Source: Lucinisca nassula
Lineage: Eukaryota; Mollusca; Bivalvia; Lucinida; Lucinidae
Direction of reading: 5' to 3'
Assembly: GCA_963580285.1 (NCBI GenBank)
Contig: OY757013.1
Coordinates: 129,391,027 to 129,455,026, forward strand
DNA: 64,000 nucleotides
In this document: positions 13,201 to 28,200 of the stretch, piece by piece
How positions within the stretch are numbered: the first letter of the stretch is position 1
How the letters are laid out: each line of letters begins with the position of its first letter
Translations under genes and position numbers: made by a program
The notes under the pieces: generated by a model
Told to the model about the DNA's origin: nothing
Seen by the model: the letters and a program-made list of their open reading frames with translations, nothing else
The model's database searches: none

Positions 13201-16200
13201 TTCTGGACCAGATTTGCTAGTTTCGGCCAATTAGGCTTCATCAGTGACCCTTAAATATTTTCAGAATTCACAATGGAACCAATGGTCCCAAAGGACAAGA
13301 AAATATAAATTTTACTTTGATGAAGGGCAGGGAGACTTGTTTGGACCGCCACAAATTCCCTTAACACCAGCTGTAGTGAAGTTTAATATGTTCTATAAAA
13401 GGGAAATCTTTTGTTTGGAAGCAAGGAATACACCACGGAACTGAAAAGGATTGCGCGTACTTGTTTACTGGGCCAGACTAGTTTGTTTCGGCCAGTTTGG
13501 CTTATTAGTGATCCTCAAATATGGTCCCAAAGGACAAGAAAATATAAACTACACTATCTCTGTATTCGTTTGATTTTTGTGTTCTCAGTGATGTTAAACA
13601 AATGAAATGGACATGCCTCATACGGACTGAAAATAATATTTGTCTTAACCAGGACAGTACTCAGGGCGAGAATTGCAGCTACGTAAAGTCTATTTAAGAC
13701 CACCCCCACTGCCTGTAAAAACATTTTACTGACCGTTCCATGGCGATTCTTCTGTTGTGGTTTATTGTTAATACTGTTCGTCTTTGCATGTATGTATTTT
13801 TTACACTATTTTTTTTATTTTATGTGAAGTTGTTTTATGTTTGGTTTTTTTTTCGTTGGTGTATGGGATTGGAGGTATTAGGCAATTGTATCTATTGCAG
13901 ATCATAGTCTTCACTTCTATTTTTCAAAAAAATGTAGTCGTAGACTGTGATAGCTGATGAAAGATTTGGAAATAAAGAGCTATTTTAAGATTTAACAATA
14001 TCGAATTCAGATGATATAGGCTGTACGCCTGTAAATAAATGATAGAATCATTTGTGCATGAAAAGTGCATAAAATGTATATCAATAGATTAGGCAGACAA
14101 GCTAGCCTAAAGTTAAGAAGACGATTGGTTTGGTAAAGAACGGGACGGGCATAACTTTATATGTGCGGTCTGTCCTCATCTAGAAAAGCGTTCCTTTCAT
14201 TGTACTCGCCGTTGAAAGTTTATCATTCCCTGAAGGACGCATCGATCTTAAGCTTATAAACAAAAAAGCTTGCAGTTGAGAAACTTGAAACATCACGTTG
14301 TTCCAAACATTTGTTCTAATTAGGCATGCCTTTCAATGTTATGCTGTGTTTTTCAAAGACAAAGTTATTGTAGTAAACATTATGTTGGATGATGCATTAC
14401 GTTGCCTAATGGTTTAACGTTGAAAACAAATTACTGAAGGAAAACAAAATAACGTCTACGTTTTATGTTGTAGTTTGAGCTGACAACACTTTTACCAACA
14501 TTCGAGAGATGAGTAATTAAGTTAGATTGTATGGTGGCAGACCAGTTGAGTTTTGTTAAATCCTCCATTTAAAACGGCTCATATATATTTTCAGCGTGCG
14601 GATTTAGCGGCAGCTGGTATGACCATAACATACAAACGAGAAGAGGTTGTGGATTTTACTAAACCTTTCCTTAATTTGGGCATTACAATTATCTACAAGA
14701 AGCCAACCAAAGCACCTGTGGAGTTATTCTCATTTCTGTCACCCCTCTCTATCGATGTTTGGGTATATATGTTGGCAGCTTATCTCTGCGTTAGCTTCAT
14801 GTTGTTTGTCATAGCAAGGTAAGCCATGTGTAATGAGATGAATACCAAAAATATTTCATCGATTGTGTTGAAAACATAAGATTTTTCACGAGTTCGAAAC
14901 ACAGGTGAAAAGTTTTATGCCTCGGTAGCTCAGTCGGTTATGCGGGTGTGACTGGTGATCAGGAGGACGCCGGTCGATACCTGTCGAGGTCGGCAACATT
15001 CTGTCATAGAGATTGATCATGAAATCTTTTCTGCGTTCATGGTTTCCCTTCCGCTGATTCAAGAAGTGCAGTTGTCAGTTTCTTGCGAAAGAATGTGCAC
15101 TGTACTGATTAACCGCTTACGTATAATCCTGCCCAGGAAAAGTGTGGATAGGTAAACTGACTGGCTCAAAATGACATAACACAGTGTCGACTGGGCTGTC
15201 AAGCTCCAAAACAAACAAAGAAAGCCAACAAATTTAACACACCAGATGAAATATATTTGGTATTTATCGAACAAAAATCTTTATTTTATATGTGAAAAAT
15301 TTGTATGGGCTACTTCTGTGAAAATAACATGGTCACTTTATTTTTACAATGTGAAAATATCATCTTTTCAGAGTGTGAATACATAACTTTTATTTGTTTC
15401 AGATGTGCACTGAACTTTATTGCTTAGTGTTAAATAAACATTATATGCTGTGAAATGTTTAAGCACGAAAACCTCACGTTTGTTAGAGCCCCGTCGCGAG
15501 AAAACTTGTCTTAGGAAATTGTGTCCAGGCTTGGCACAAACCGGTCTGCACAGCTTCGAAAATTTAGATATTAAAGCTAGAGGTACCGATTAGATCCTGG
15601 ATGATTGGAAAGTTCTACAAATGACAAAATTAAGTTTTCTCTCGACGTGGCTTATAAATGATTTAAGCCAGCGCATGACAAAAACTACAATAAAACACGT
15701 CCGCCCAACGAAGACTCAGACCGGCCTGCACATTCGCGCAGTCTGATCAGAGTCTTTGTTGTGCGCTCTAAGGATAGCCAAGGGCCCAATGCTCCTCCAC
15801 GCAGCAAGAGAAGTCTCTGGTTAGACTTTATGGATGCGCTGGCTGATCTGAGTCTTCGCTGGGCGCACATGTCTTATTGTAGGTTATGTCATGCGCTAGT
15901 TCATTTTTAAACAACCTTCTTTAATTGAACATAATTGTATTTGTCTCTGACTCTAGTATAATGACACATGAGAACAATTACCCACCTGAAAGAATATAAG
16001 TAGCTGATGTGTTCAACATGTGAACAAGTCTGTGCAATGAACACCCCCTAAAACCCCTTTTATATAGGGAAAACCGGGGTTTACGGGGATATATTTTATT
16101 TTTCTTATTTCTGCACCAAAACATAGGTAGTGGGTACTCGTTAGAACCGCCTCAATGGGGCAGTTCTAACGAGCATCCAGAACCTATGTTTGCGGTATAC

Positions 16201-19200
16201 ATAAGATAAATATCATGGGTTTTCATCAGAAAGGTGGCCAATTTGGAGATGTGAAAAAATGCAATATGTTGCACGGGTGTGTTATCGTAATGTTAATATT
16301 TTAGCTCTGAAATTAACGCACAGCAAATATTATGATCAGATTGCACAGAAGTGAAGGTGAAATGCGTCATTTCTGGGCACACCCGAAGACATATATTGCC
16401 GTGGTTCAGTATTTCAATATTTACATTCTCTGTGCATTGACAGAAAACCGCTATATTTATTTAATAAAGTAACACAATATTTTTTTTTATCTCTCATTGA
16501 AAACATTGACTCGCGTGACGTCACGCCTAAAATAAACCATGATTCTCTCAAATATGATTGGGCAATGGGGACGTTATTGCGTCCATGTTGTTAGAAAAAC
16601 GGCATGCTATTTTTTGCTTCTTTCACTTGTCGCCGTCAGCCGGAATTGTACAACACAAAGGATTAAAAATACATCACGAAAACAGGCCTATATAATTTTG
16701 ACCCCCTTGGACCCGACTCTTATATAATGAAACTTGGGTTTACAGGGGTAAACCTTATTTTTCTAACTGCTCTAAATTATTGATTATGGGTACTCGTTAG
16801 AACCGGTTCTAACCAGTACACACAATCTATATTTTGAGACAGTTTGTCATCTTAAAATGTGCGTTTTTTGCGGTTTAGTTGACAGTGTATTTGTATAGGT
16901 GTGTTCTCGCAATGATGCACGTACATGTATAAGTTGTAAAGGTAATTTATTTAACGTAGATTGAAGCATGAGTAACATTGATTCAAGAGCAAAGTTTCAG
17001 TGAGCCCCTCTTACTTTGCTGGGGATTCGATCTTACCATAATTTAGTGAAAGTAGGAAATTGCCTTCCTGCCATAACTATTACCCGACTGCGTAGGAGGG
17101 AGACTATAAAATAAACCCGTCTGTGCATCAGAACAATGTTTTGTGCGTTCGTACGTCCATCACAAATCTCCCTTCACCATATATTGGAATTTAAGTAGAG
17201 TTTGCAAACTTCTATATTTGTTAGATGCGAATATGATTTTGGCCCCGTCAAGAGATTTTGGTACTTATCGCCTATGCGAGCAGCGAAGGTTCAGGCGAGC
17301 CTGGACATCCACACAGTCTCGCCAGAACCTTCGCTGCTGGCTCATACAAGCAGTGAATCAAGAGGAACCTTCAGACAGAAAGCCATATCCCTGGCCCCTC
17401 TATATGACTGGGCATGCGCAGTTAAAATTTGGCATGACGGAATGCTCGAAGACACAAATTCGCTTGGCAGGGCTCAGTTTACATTTTTATCCAAGCATTT
17501 CGACTTTCACTGTACATTTCCAAACTTGTGCCCTGACAAAGATGCATTTGCCTTCCACTGACTGTTTAAGGTGATGATTCTTACTTTCTTTCTTGTGCGG
17601 GGCCCATTAGTCCTATTTATATGCAATGCCGTTATTTATTATTTCCTTCTCGTCGGGGAATAGAGAACCGGATGCTTTATTTGTTCTTGTACGTAATGTT
17701 TATTATATTGTTTCTTTTGATGCCTTCGATGATAATGGGACTCTCTGGTCACCTTCATTTGTATTATTTGTACCAGTTTCAGTCAAAAAACATAGGCAAC
17801 ATTATTTGTATCAATAGATTGTTTTTCTGTTTATCATTTAATTATTAGCTCATCGGGAGCAAAACTTCGGGTAAGCTTATGCCGTGGTCTGTTGTCCGTC
17901 GTCTGCCGTCCGTCCGTCGTTAACTTTTCACATTTTCGACATCTCCAACCGAACTGGAAGTCAGATTAAGCTGATACCTGGTGGCAAGCATTCTGGTGAC
18001 ATGGAGATTCATATTTGCTAAAATGGTTCCGTTCGGATTTCCAAGATGGCCGCCATGGTGGCCAACTTGGAATTTTACAAAGGACATCTCCTCCCGAACC
18101 AGAGGTCTGATCAAACTTAAACTGACGGGAGGCATCTGGGGGGACATGGTGATTCAGATTGCTAAAATGGTTCCGTTCCGATATCCAGGATGGGATAGTG
18201 GCCATCTTGAAAATCTTCAAACGACATCCCCTCCCGAACTAAATGTCGAATCGAGATGAAACTTGATTGGAAGCATTGGGGTCACATGGAGATATAGATT
18301 TAAAGGTCGAATTGAGCTGTAACTTGATGGGAGACCTGAAGGTGACATCGGTATTTAGATTTGCTAAAACTGTTCCATTACAATACCCAAGATAGCCACC
18401 ATGGCTGCATCTTGAAATTCTACACAAGACATCTCCCAAACCAGTGGTCTGATCAAGCTGAAACTTGATTGGAGGCATCGGGGTTGCATCGGAGATTCAT
18501 CGTTGCTAAAATCGTCCTGTTCCGATATCCAAGATGATTGCCATTGCGGCCATCTTGAAATTCTTGGAACGACATCTTCGGAACCAAAGGTCGAATTTAG
18601 CTGTATCTGAATGCGATGCATGAAGGTGACATGGATATTTAGATTTGCTAAAATCGTGTTCAATGCCGATATCAAAGATGGCAGCCATGGTGGCCATCTT
18701 GAAATTCTTCAAATGACATCTCCTGCCGAACAAGATGTTAGATCAAGTTAAAACTTCATGTAGGGCATCAGGGCGAAATGCTAAAATTGTTCTGTTCCGA
18801 CATCCAAGATGGCCGCTATGTCTGCCAATCTGAAAGTTTTCAAATGACATCTCTTTCCGAACCAAGGATTGGATTGAGCAGAAATTTGATGGAAAGCATC
18901 GAGGCGAGATCCACGGAGATTATGATTTGCTAAAAATGTTCTGATATGCAAGATGGCAGCGATGGAGGCCATCTTGAAATTCTTCAAACTACAGCCTCTC
19001 CTAAACCAAAGGTCGTCGGATGCATCTGAAACTTGATTGGAGGCATCAGAGCGACATAGAAATTCAGAATTTCTGAAATTATTATGTTCGTTTTTTAAGA
19101 TGGCTTACATGTTGGCCATCGTGAAAATCTTCAAACCAAATCAATCTTCAAACCGCGTGGATTCGAGATTCCGTCTTGAAAATCTTAACACCACATGGAG

Positions 19201-22200
19201 ATTCAAACCACACAGAGGTTCAGACTTCCATGCCCGTCGGAATCTATCTGTTGGTCGTCTTTTTCTCCAACATTTCAGTTGTTTCTTAGTGTCGAGTCCA
19301 CACCGTTGTTTCATTCTTGTGGTTGTTTGATTTTTGTGTTCACGGAGATGTTGCTTTGATGAGTTAGGAGGCTTTCATGCAGACTGAACAAATTATTTGT
19401 CTAAATCGCAACGGAAATAAGGGCGAGGATTGTGGCCACATAATATCGATTTAAGACCCCCCTCCCCGCAGGGGAATTCGTTTCACTGGCCGTTCCAAGG
19501 CGGTTCTTCTGTCGCGGTTTATTTTTGTTATGGGTTGTCTTTGAGTGTGTGTATCGCGTATATCATTTTGTTTTGGATATCCAATTAGCCATTTTATGGG
19601 AAATTAAATGTCCTTCTGGCTTTCCGCTATTGATGTTTCCATTAGGTTCTTGTTGTTTCATGTTTGTGCTTCTTTCACTTTGGTGTCTCTGATGGGATCA
19701 GTGGTTTAATTGTATCGATTCCTGATCATTGCCTTCACTTCTATTCTTATAATTTTTTCTGTCCTGATTTCCCAGATGGCTGCCACTTTGGCCATCTTGA
19801 AAAACTTCAAACCCCATCTGCTACAGAATGGTCTGTTGCACTGAGTTGGAATTGGTGGAAGGCATTTGGGTGCCGTGGAGATGCAGAATTGCTAAAATTG
19901 TTTCATTCTGATATCCCAGATGGCGGCAAACTTGAAATTCTTCAAAACACTTGTATAGTAAATGCATATAATATAAGCTTTACAGGTAAGGGCAGCTCAG
20001 GTGTTGTGAGTATATATAAAATTCGCTGAGTTCACACGAAGATTCAGTAATTTTTTTTGGCAGCGACCATAAACACCATGGTTTTGTGCCGGCCTCTGTA
20101 GCCCAAACTCAGTCGGATGCGCGACTGACTGGTGATCAGGAGGACGCGGGTTCGATACCTGCCGGGGTCGGCAACATTCTTTCGTGGAGATTGATCACGG
20201 AATCTTTCCTACGGTCATTCTCTCCCTTCCGCTGATTCAAGAAGGGCAGTTGTCAGTTTCTGGCGAAAGAATGTGCACTATACTGGTTAACCGCTTACGT
20301 ATAAGCTTGCCCAGGAATAGTGTGGACAGGTAAACTGACCGGCTCAATAATGACCTACAATAGTGTTGACTGGGTCGTTAAACTCCAATACAAACAATTT
20401 TGTTTGTGTTGCAGTTGTATGCACATGCTTGGTTGACTTGGTTTACATTTTCGATAACAGTATATGCCAAAGGCAGGTGCAAACGATAGCTCTGACCTGC
20501 CAAACTATACACGTTCACTCTGCATCAACACCATCTCTTCCTGAATCCTAAATCAGACTTAGCTGTTCAGAAACTTAATCAGAAGCATCAAGACAACAAG
20601 CAGATTCAGAATTGCTAAAGGTAATCTGATCTGATAGACAAGATTGCCACCAGGTGAGCAATTCTGACCTATTTGGGCGTCCAGTTTGGATTGTAAAGCT
20701 GCATCTGATAGACTGTTCTAGTAATTGACATGCAAGCAAGAAAACACACCTATATAACTTTGACCCCCTTGACCCTCACTTTATATATAAAAAACTGGGG
20801 TGTACAGGGGTAAACCTTACTTTTCATTTTTCTGATCAAAATGTTTATTGTGGGTACTGGTTAAAACCACCTTGATCAGGCGGTTCTTACGTGTACGCAC
20901 GATCTATTTTTGAGCAGAAATTAGAAACATATCACATTTCCATTTTAAAAATTACGTTTTTTCGGCAATAAAATTTACCGTGTATATGTATAGTCGTATT
21001 TTGAGCAGGATTTGATTGCAGGGTTGGTTAAGTGTTGATTCCTACTTACCAAATGTCGACCCATTTCAGGTTCAGTCCATATGAATGGACAAATCCACAT
21101 CCATGTAATGAGGATTCTGATGTAGTAGAAAACCAGTTTACCATATTAAACAGCCTCTGGTTTACAATCGGCTCCCTCATGCAGCAAGGTAAGATTACAT
21201 GATTTTGTTAAGCAGTTTTTATTTAATTATGTTTTGAGTAAAGAATAATTGAACACATTTCAAATTATAATGCAGCAAATACCATAAACAGAGCATAAAG
21301 TAACGTGACGAAGTATTGTAAAAATGATCAGATCATCATGAACATTTCTTTTTAGTCTGCGCACAGTGATTATATTTTGTTATTGTTGCTGGTGACACGC
21401 AGTCTTTTAATTATTAATCTCACACATTAAGTTCATTTTATACGTGTTTGTTAGTGTTAATGTTTTTTTCCTTGAATGTATGACATATGGACATTTATCA
21501 ATACACGATTCCTTTTTACGTTCCTTGTTCTTCTCACAATTATTTTATCCTGTTACCATCCTGTGGCTATGCCAAGCGGACTTTCGTTTAAAAAATACAG
21601 GAAGGCTTTGGGGTTTATGTAACATATTAAATGTAATGATGCAGAGTGTTTTGCATTATACCATTTCACATCGGCACGTTTCTGTTTGCCACATAGCGTT
21701 TGCTTTCAATCTCACCGGAACCGTAGGATCTGGGTAGCTTATAGGATAAATATGCAGTGTGGTCTGTCGTCCATCGTGATTTTCGTCGCACATTCAAATC
21801 CCATCTTCTCTGGAACACCTAAACCGCTAATCAGATGCGTCCTTGTTTCATTGGTAACTGTCATAGATTTGGGGATTAAATGTTTGTGTGTTATCGACAT
21901 ACAATGGGCAAATAGCAAACAACAAAAATGGAATTGGTTGGCATTATAACCCAAATTCGACTTCTCCTCCAAAGGAAAACACCAAAAATATCAGGCAAAG
22001 AGTCTACAGACAGGTTCTTTGTATCAGGCTCCGCAAATTATGTAGTTGCTGGGCAAGTTAAAGTTATTAGAGTCTTATTATAACAAAGAAAAAAATGACA
22101 TTTATTGTTGAGTTGTTATAGTTGTTTTGACAAAACCTTTACGGAAATGTTCCTTGAATGACACACTACTTGGCCATCAACCATATATCGTTGTAATAGC

Positions 22201-25200
22201 TTTAACAAAGTGGCATTTAGTGAAAAGCCATAGCAGCTATGTCAGGTAGAGTGTGTTTCTATCCATTGTTCATGGTTAGCTATCCTCCATTTGCATAGTT
22301 TTATGTCCAGGCTATTATACATAATAGTTTGGAAATATTATGATAGCGAAAATTTCTTGATGAGCGAAGGTCTGTTGTAACAAACATGGGTATTTCTAAT
22401 GACCTTAATATTTAAATTATTAACGTTGGCTCAAGTGTGTGTCTGAACTATAAAATTGAAAGGGTTTGGAATATTAGATAGTTTTATGAGATCAGTTGTC
22501 ATGGTTAAGGAGGTTTATTTTATTGTCCTTTTTATTTTGAGTTGGCTGTGACCCTAGTGGGCTAATTTGGGACTCATGGCCCTATCATTAATACTAAGAA
22601 ATATTTCGTAGGCTATAAAGCAGATATAAAATAACATGAAATAATGCAAAATATCTCAACTGATGGCCATTATGGTTTAGCAGACGTGAAACTATATACG
22701 CAGAAAATATTTCGAAGTGTTAACAATTGATAGTTACCACTGTATGTCCATTCAAGGCCATCCAAGCATTCTGACCAACCTGGTGATACACCTTCGTGTT
22801 CACAGGGTGCATAAAAAATCATCTGTTTTCTATAACATTTTGCAAGCCTAATACAGTGTTTTTCGTGATGAGCCTTATGCAATACACAATTCAACGCAAT
22901 GAATGTCTAGTAGATGTTTGCAAGTGCATTGTTCCTCAAGATTCCAGCACAGTCCAAATCCTTACTAAAATTTGGGCTGGATCATCTCCTATGCCAATGA
23001 GTGTTCATGTCTGAATTGCTATTGTTATTATCTATTTGTTGTTGTTACTGTACAAGTATGACAGTGTACTTGTAAGCAAACGCATGCACGTACACGTGTG
23101 CGGGAATGTGCTTAAATAATGCGATTATAATACTTATATCAATACACTATGCGAGTCGGAAGTGTTGGAATCCCGACAACAGTTATATTTGGTCAAAATC
23201 AAGACACCGCCAGTCGCACCTGAGGAACAAGCTGCAAAAGTACCTGCAAAAAGCATGTCATCTCCGTCCATTCGACACAGATAGCTTTGGCAAAAAGGGT
23301 AGATTGAGCCGTCGCATTGCAACACCGTTTGTCATTCTGTTTATGGTATTTTGCTGAACCACTTATTCTCGAAAATCAGCGTGGCTGAATCCTAAGACAG
23401 ACAGTTCTACTCAAGAAACTGCGAGGTGAAATGGTTAATGTGGACGCAGGCAATTATGACACTTGTTTGAAAGAATTTATTATTGAAGAAACCATGTGAA
23501 AATTTGATTGTAAAGCATTAGAACTCATACGAAACGCTTTTGGCATTACCATATAAAAGTTTGGGTTTGTTTACTTTGCAGTAACGTGAGCCAGTACTTG
23601 ACCGAAGCGTATATATGTGTCTGACTATAAACTGTACAGTAGATATCCCTTTTGTGTTACCTTTTCTAGTACTGATAGTACTTTGAATGTAAGCTATACA
23701 AAACAGAACACATACTATTTGCGTTTTACGTTTTATTAAGGAATCGATTCTGTCACGTGCTGGCTTAATATTTTTGTTCGTTTGATCTGTTATATGCTGT
23801 GATAACGTTTATGGCAAGCTGTATTTTGTAGAACATTTCCCTTGTTCTGAGAGATGATTGTTTCCTGTTTTAGAAAGCTACAATTTGGTTATTTTACAAA
23901 CCCTCAACTGTTTACTTTTAAACGATTCTCGCCCGTAAGGAACTGTTTAGATTTCATATTAAAACCGCTTTTTGGTGATTGTTAGCCTGGGAAAAGTGCG
24001 CTGTGTCTTTTCCACATTAGTGGTTTTGATACTAAACCTTTGCTGCGGTAATATTGCCAGTTGCTTACTCCTTACCCCAGAAACTAACACCTGTGTTTAT
24101 ACTGTTCAGATCATGTTGTTGAATTGATCATTATAACAATAATGCAAATGAATCCGGTTTGATTGCTAGAAGTGTCAGACCTTCGAATATATGAAAGCTG
24201 ATACCTTCTCGCTAAGTCTGGAACAGAGTCATTCATTTGATAATCAGTTTAAAATGCTGGCCTCGGTAGCTCAATCTGACCGGTGATCAGCAGGTCGAGG
24301 TTCGATACCAGCCGGGGTCGGCGATATTCTTTCGTGGAGATTGATCATGAAATATTTCTACGATCATTCTCTACCTTCCTCTGATTAAAAAATAGCAGTG
24401 ATGAAAGAATGTGCAATGTACTGGTCAAACGTTTATATTACCCAGGAAGTGAGCTTAGGCAAACTAAAGGGCTTGATATGGCGTCAATAGTGTTGACAGG
24501 AGAGTAAAACTCGAAAACAAACAACCAAACAATCAATTTAATATGAGCATTATTCTTTTTTCGACATGGTCTGTTGGTATAAATAAAGCCAGATCACATA
24601 ATCGGTGTTCGTAAGGCATATGCAAACAACAAATAGTAAGGAATTCTGCCAGTTGAGGCTTACTTTTCAGCTGTCTACATAGGCATATGTCGGCCTAGAG
24701 AGTAGGCACAAGGTTTATTTGACCTATCTTTCGAGAGGGAAATCGATGCACATGGCATATATTCCGCCATTTATGCAAATTGATTATATTTGTATTTCAT
24801 ATCTGCCTGTGTGTAGCTTACAACATTTAAAATGTATTCTGTTCTTAAATACTACTTAAATAGTGCACCAATTTTAAGGGGCCCGTTTCTATTGATTGTT
24901 TAGTAGTCGCAGCTTAAATGGACATGTGTTTGTATTATATGTCAAATTTGCCAAGCTGCACGAAGGATCAGTGGAGTGCCTTTCGCATGTTTTTTGTAAG
25001 CGGAGGGTATGTTCATATACACATAGCTTTGTTTGTGTTACTGTTGAATCCACATAATCGGGTGACTTGGTTTACTTTTGTTAATAAAATATTCCAAATA
25101 TGAGTAAACGATAGCTCCGCCAAGTCAATCTTACCTGCGAATACCATAGGAAGTGAAGTGAAGTTGTCGACTAACTTTCGGCAACTTTGAGTCCTACATG

Positions 25201-28200
25201 TATTGGTTTACTGTTGGCAAGGGCTGTTCTGCATTTCCATTTCTTAAGTGCCGCCATATTATTTGATTTCTACATTACCTCTCTCTTTCATTCTCTGATA
25301 TGGCTTCAATACTTTTTGTGTCCATTTTTTTTTCCATACCTTGGAAGTGAAATACCATAAAAAGATGTTTGACGATAACCCAACACTTCAAAAATAGAAG
25401 TTGTTTGCAGATGCAATGCGGAACAGTTTTGTGACATGGCTACCGTAATAACTAGCGGCAGATTGTTTTTTTTTTCTTAGCTGCTTTCTATTTGTCGTGT
25501 TGCTTCTTGTTTTCATGTGTTTAACGTACTTACTAGCAAAACGTTTTTCTCGACATTCAATGTTAAAATTTTATTTTATAGATTTTCAGGTTGTTGATTA
25601 TAATTGATACATAAATAAATTAAACATGTTTATTTCATTCAATGAGCATTTATATCTTCACTCAAGTGTATTTTTTACCAAATATATTACACATTTGATC
25701 ATTACCCGAAATCATACGTCCTTATTGTTTTGGCAGATCAGCTTTATATTCAGCTCTTTTTCTTTTCTCTCTATCTATGAATTGTTATGCTGCTTACGTT
25801 GAACATTTATTGCAAGTGTCAAAATGTCATACTTGAGCCGGTAAACAATAGAGCTTACAAAAAAGATGCGACAAATATTGACTCAGATCAGTCTACGAAT
25901 TCGTGAAAAATAGAAATGGAGGCAATGATCAGGAATCGATTCAATCAACCCACAGCTCCCACCAGAGACACCAAAGGGAAAGAGACACAAACATGAAACA
26001 ACAGACCCTAATGGAAACACCAACAACTGAAAGCCAAAAGGACAGTCACTTTCCAACAGAATGGCCAACAGGCTATCCAAAATAAAATAACACAAGCGAC
26101 ACAAACACCCAAAGACAAACCATAACAAAAATAAACCGCGACAGAAGAACCGCCTTGGAACGGTCAGCGGAAACGAATTCCACTGGGGGGGGGGGGGCTT
26201 AAATCGATTTTACGTGGGCACAATCCTTCCCTGTGAAGCCTGTTCAGTGTGATTTATATTCGTTGGAGCAATAAACAATCGCTGTTGTCAGTCGTATTTA
26301 TAATGATATTGAGTGATCCGAGCCTTCCTTTGTCACATAAAGTTTTATTTCAGGATCACGTGAAATAAACAATAAGCTCCTTTCTACATTCGCTTCTCGT
26401 CACATTTCACTTAAAAAGCATCTGAAAAACAGTGTTTGACCAGAATAATAAACGTATTCGAGAGACGTAAACGAGCCATACTACGTAATGTCGCCTGATA
26501 GAATATTTGTCTTCCGATTATATGTTGATTGATATTAGTAACGTAACATGATTTTAGCCCAAAGATGCGGTTGAATGAGGCAGTTGTGTGTTTAAAGTTT
26601 GTTTTAATTTCGTTTGTTCTCAAGGCATCATGAAAACGCGCCTTTATAAATTTGAACCCCTTTAGCCCCACTTTTATATAGTAAAGCTGGGGTTTACAGG
26701 GGTATACATTATTTTCTTAATTCTGCTCAAAAACATAGATTGTGGGATTCTCGTTCTAACGAGTATCCACATTCTATGTTTTGAGCAGAATTCAGAAACA
26801 TGTCGAAATATTTCATCCGAAAATTTTCATTTTTCAGTGGTAAAATTTACAATGTATTTGTATAGGCGTGTTGTCGTAATGGACACATTGTCCGACTTCC
26901 ATTTTGCCTCCGTCTCTGACAATTTTCCACATCTATCTTTTCTATTCCTCTCATTTCTTTCTGTGGACTACGTCGTCACACAATCACCGTTGCCTCGTAA
27001 AGATTTTGTGATGTTTAGCATACCATATGTTGCCCTTGACATCATCAAAAAGATTTCATCTGGAGACGCAGCATGATTGCAAGCAAATAGTAATAGGCAT
27101 TATACTACATAATTTTAGTTTTACCGCATTGGAATAGACCGCTGAGTAAAGTAGTGTAGAACAGTTTAGGCTGTAAAAATAAGATTTATTTCAACTCTTG
27201 GACGATGGAATGATATTAAGTTTTCGGATGAGCATATTAGCTGTTGCTTTTGTTATGGTCAGTAGTGTTCTAATAGCTGTGTTTTGTACATCTGTTATTA
27301 TTACACTTGTAAGCTAGTATTATTAAAATTTATATAGCTGACATTTAATAGTTTCTCTCAGATATAGCTGGCGGTTTTAATTTTTACACGCCCGTTTGGA
27401 AGAAAAAACACGGTCGTATGATGTTATTCCCCTCAGCGCCCGCCCGCCCAACCGTCCGTCTGACCGACTGTCTGTAAAAAAATCGTTTCCGGATAACTGC
27501 TACATTAACATCCGGCCAATCTAAAGCTTGATACGTAGTAAGACCATGATGTGGAACAGCGCATGAGTTTTCGAGGTTTCTGTCCACAAACAGTAATTAA
27601 GAGTTATGCTCTTATGAAAATTTGGAAATATTTCGTTTCCGGCTAACTCCTCCTACATTAAAATTCACGGCCCTGCTCATCGCGGCTTGAAGAAATAAAT
27701 GGGCTGCATGATGCTTCCACGCAGAGATGAATCGGACCACACAGGGGTACTGGTAAACTACTTAGAGGATCTAAGCCTGCCCAATGTGAATCAGTTTGGT
27801 CTAGTGTTAACTGTTTGAAGAGTTAGCAAGAAACAAAATGTTTACAGAAAGTTTCGAAGGGGAATAGCCCTGTTAATATTACATGCTTATAAACCCTATT
27901 GGTTTTATTGGGCGACAGGGCTTGGGATATCATTTTCATCTCAATGTCGAGTAAAAGACCCACCAAATTGGAAGCAACATCTCCAAAATGACCTACATAG
28001 TGTTGACAGGGACGTTAAACATCAAATGTAACAAACAAACAAATACATTAAAATTCGATACAGCTGAAAATAGATATATAATTTGACCATGACCTTTCGT
28101 GGTCACGGTCCATTAAATACTAATTATTTATTGTCTTATGCCCTTTTGAACATTTCTGTAAAGATTTCCTTTCCAATTAACCCCTCCTACAATTTTGATC

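Larger units (their letters stand above)
17847..20690 (+). mobile_element. Tandem-array element, type P, with nested insertions
   Basis: Starts TTAGCTCATCGGGAGCAAAA with CGTCTGCCGTCCGTCCGTCG. About ten units of ~140-150 bases carry TTGCTAAAATGGTTCCGTTC and CCAAGATGGCCGCCATGG. The array is interrupted by an RT-element tail (19228-19746) and a tRNA-type SINE (20089-20397). A probable right end lies near CAGGTGAGCAATTCTGACC. Confidence 0.78.

Noticed and set aside
17981..18733. Several 75-103 residue open frames on both strands around 18-19 kb
   Set aside because: Shadows of the ~145-bp tandem array containing CCAAGATGGC.
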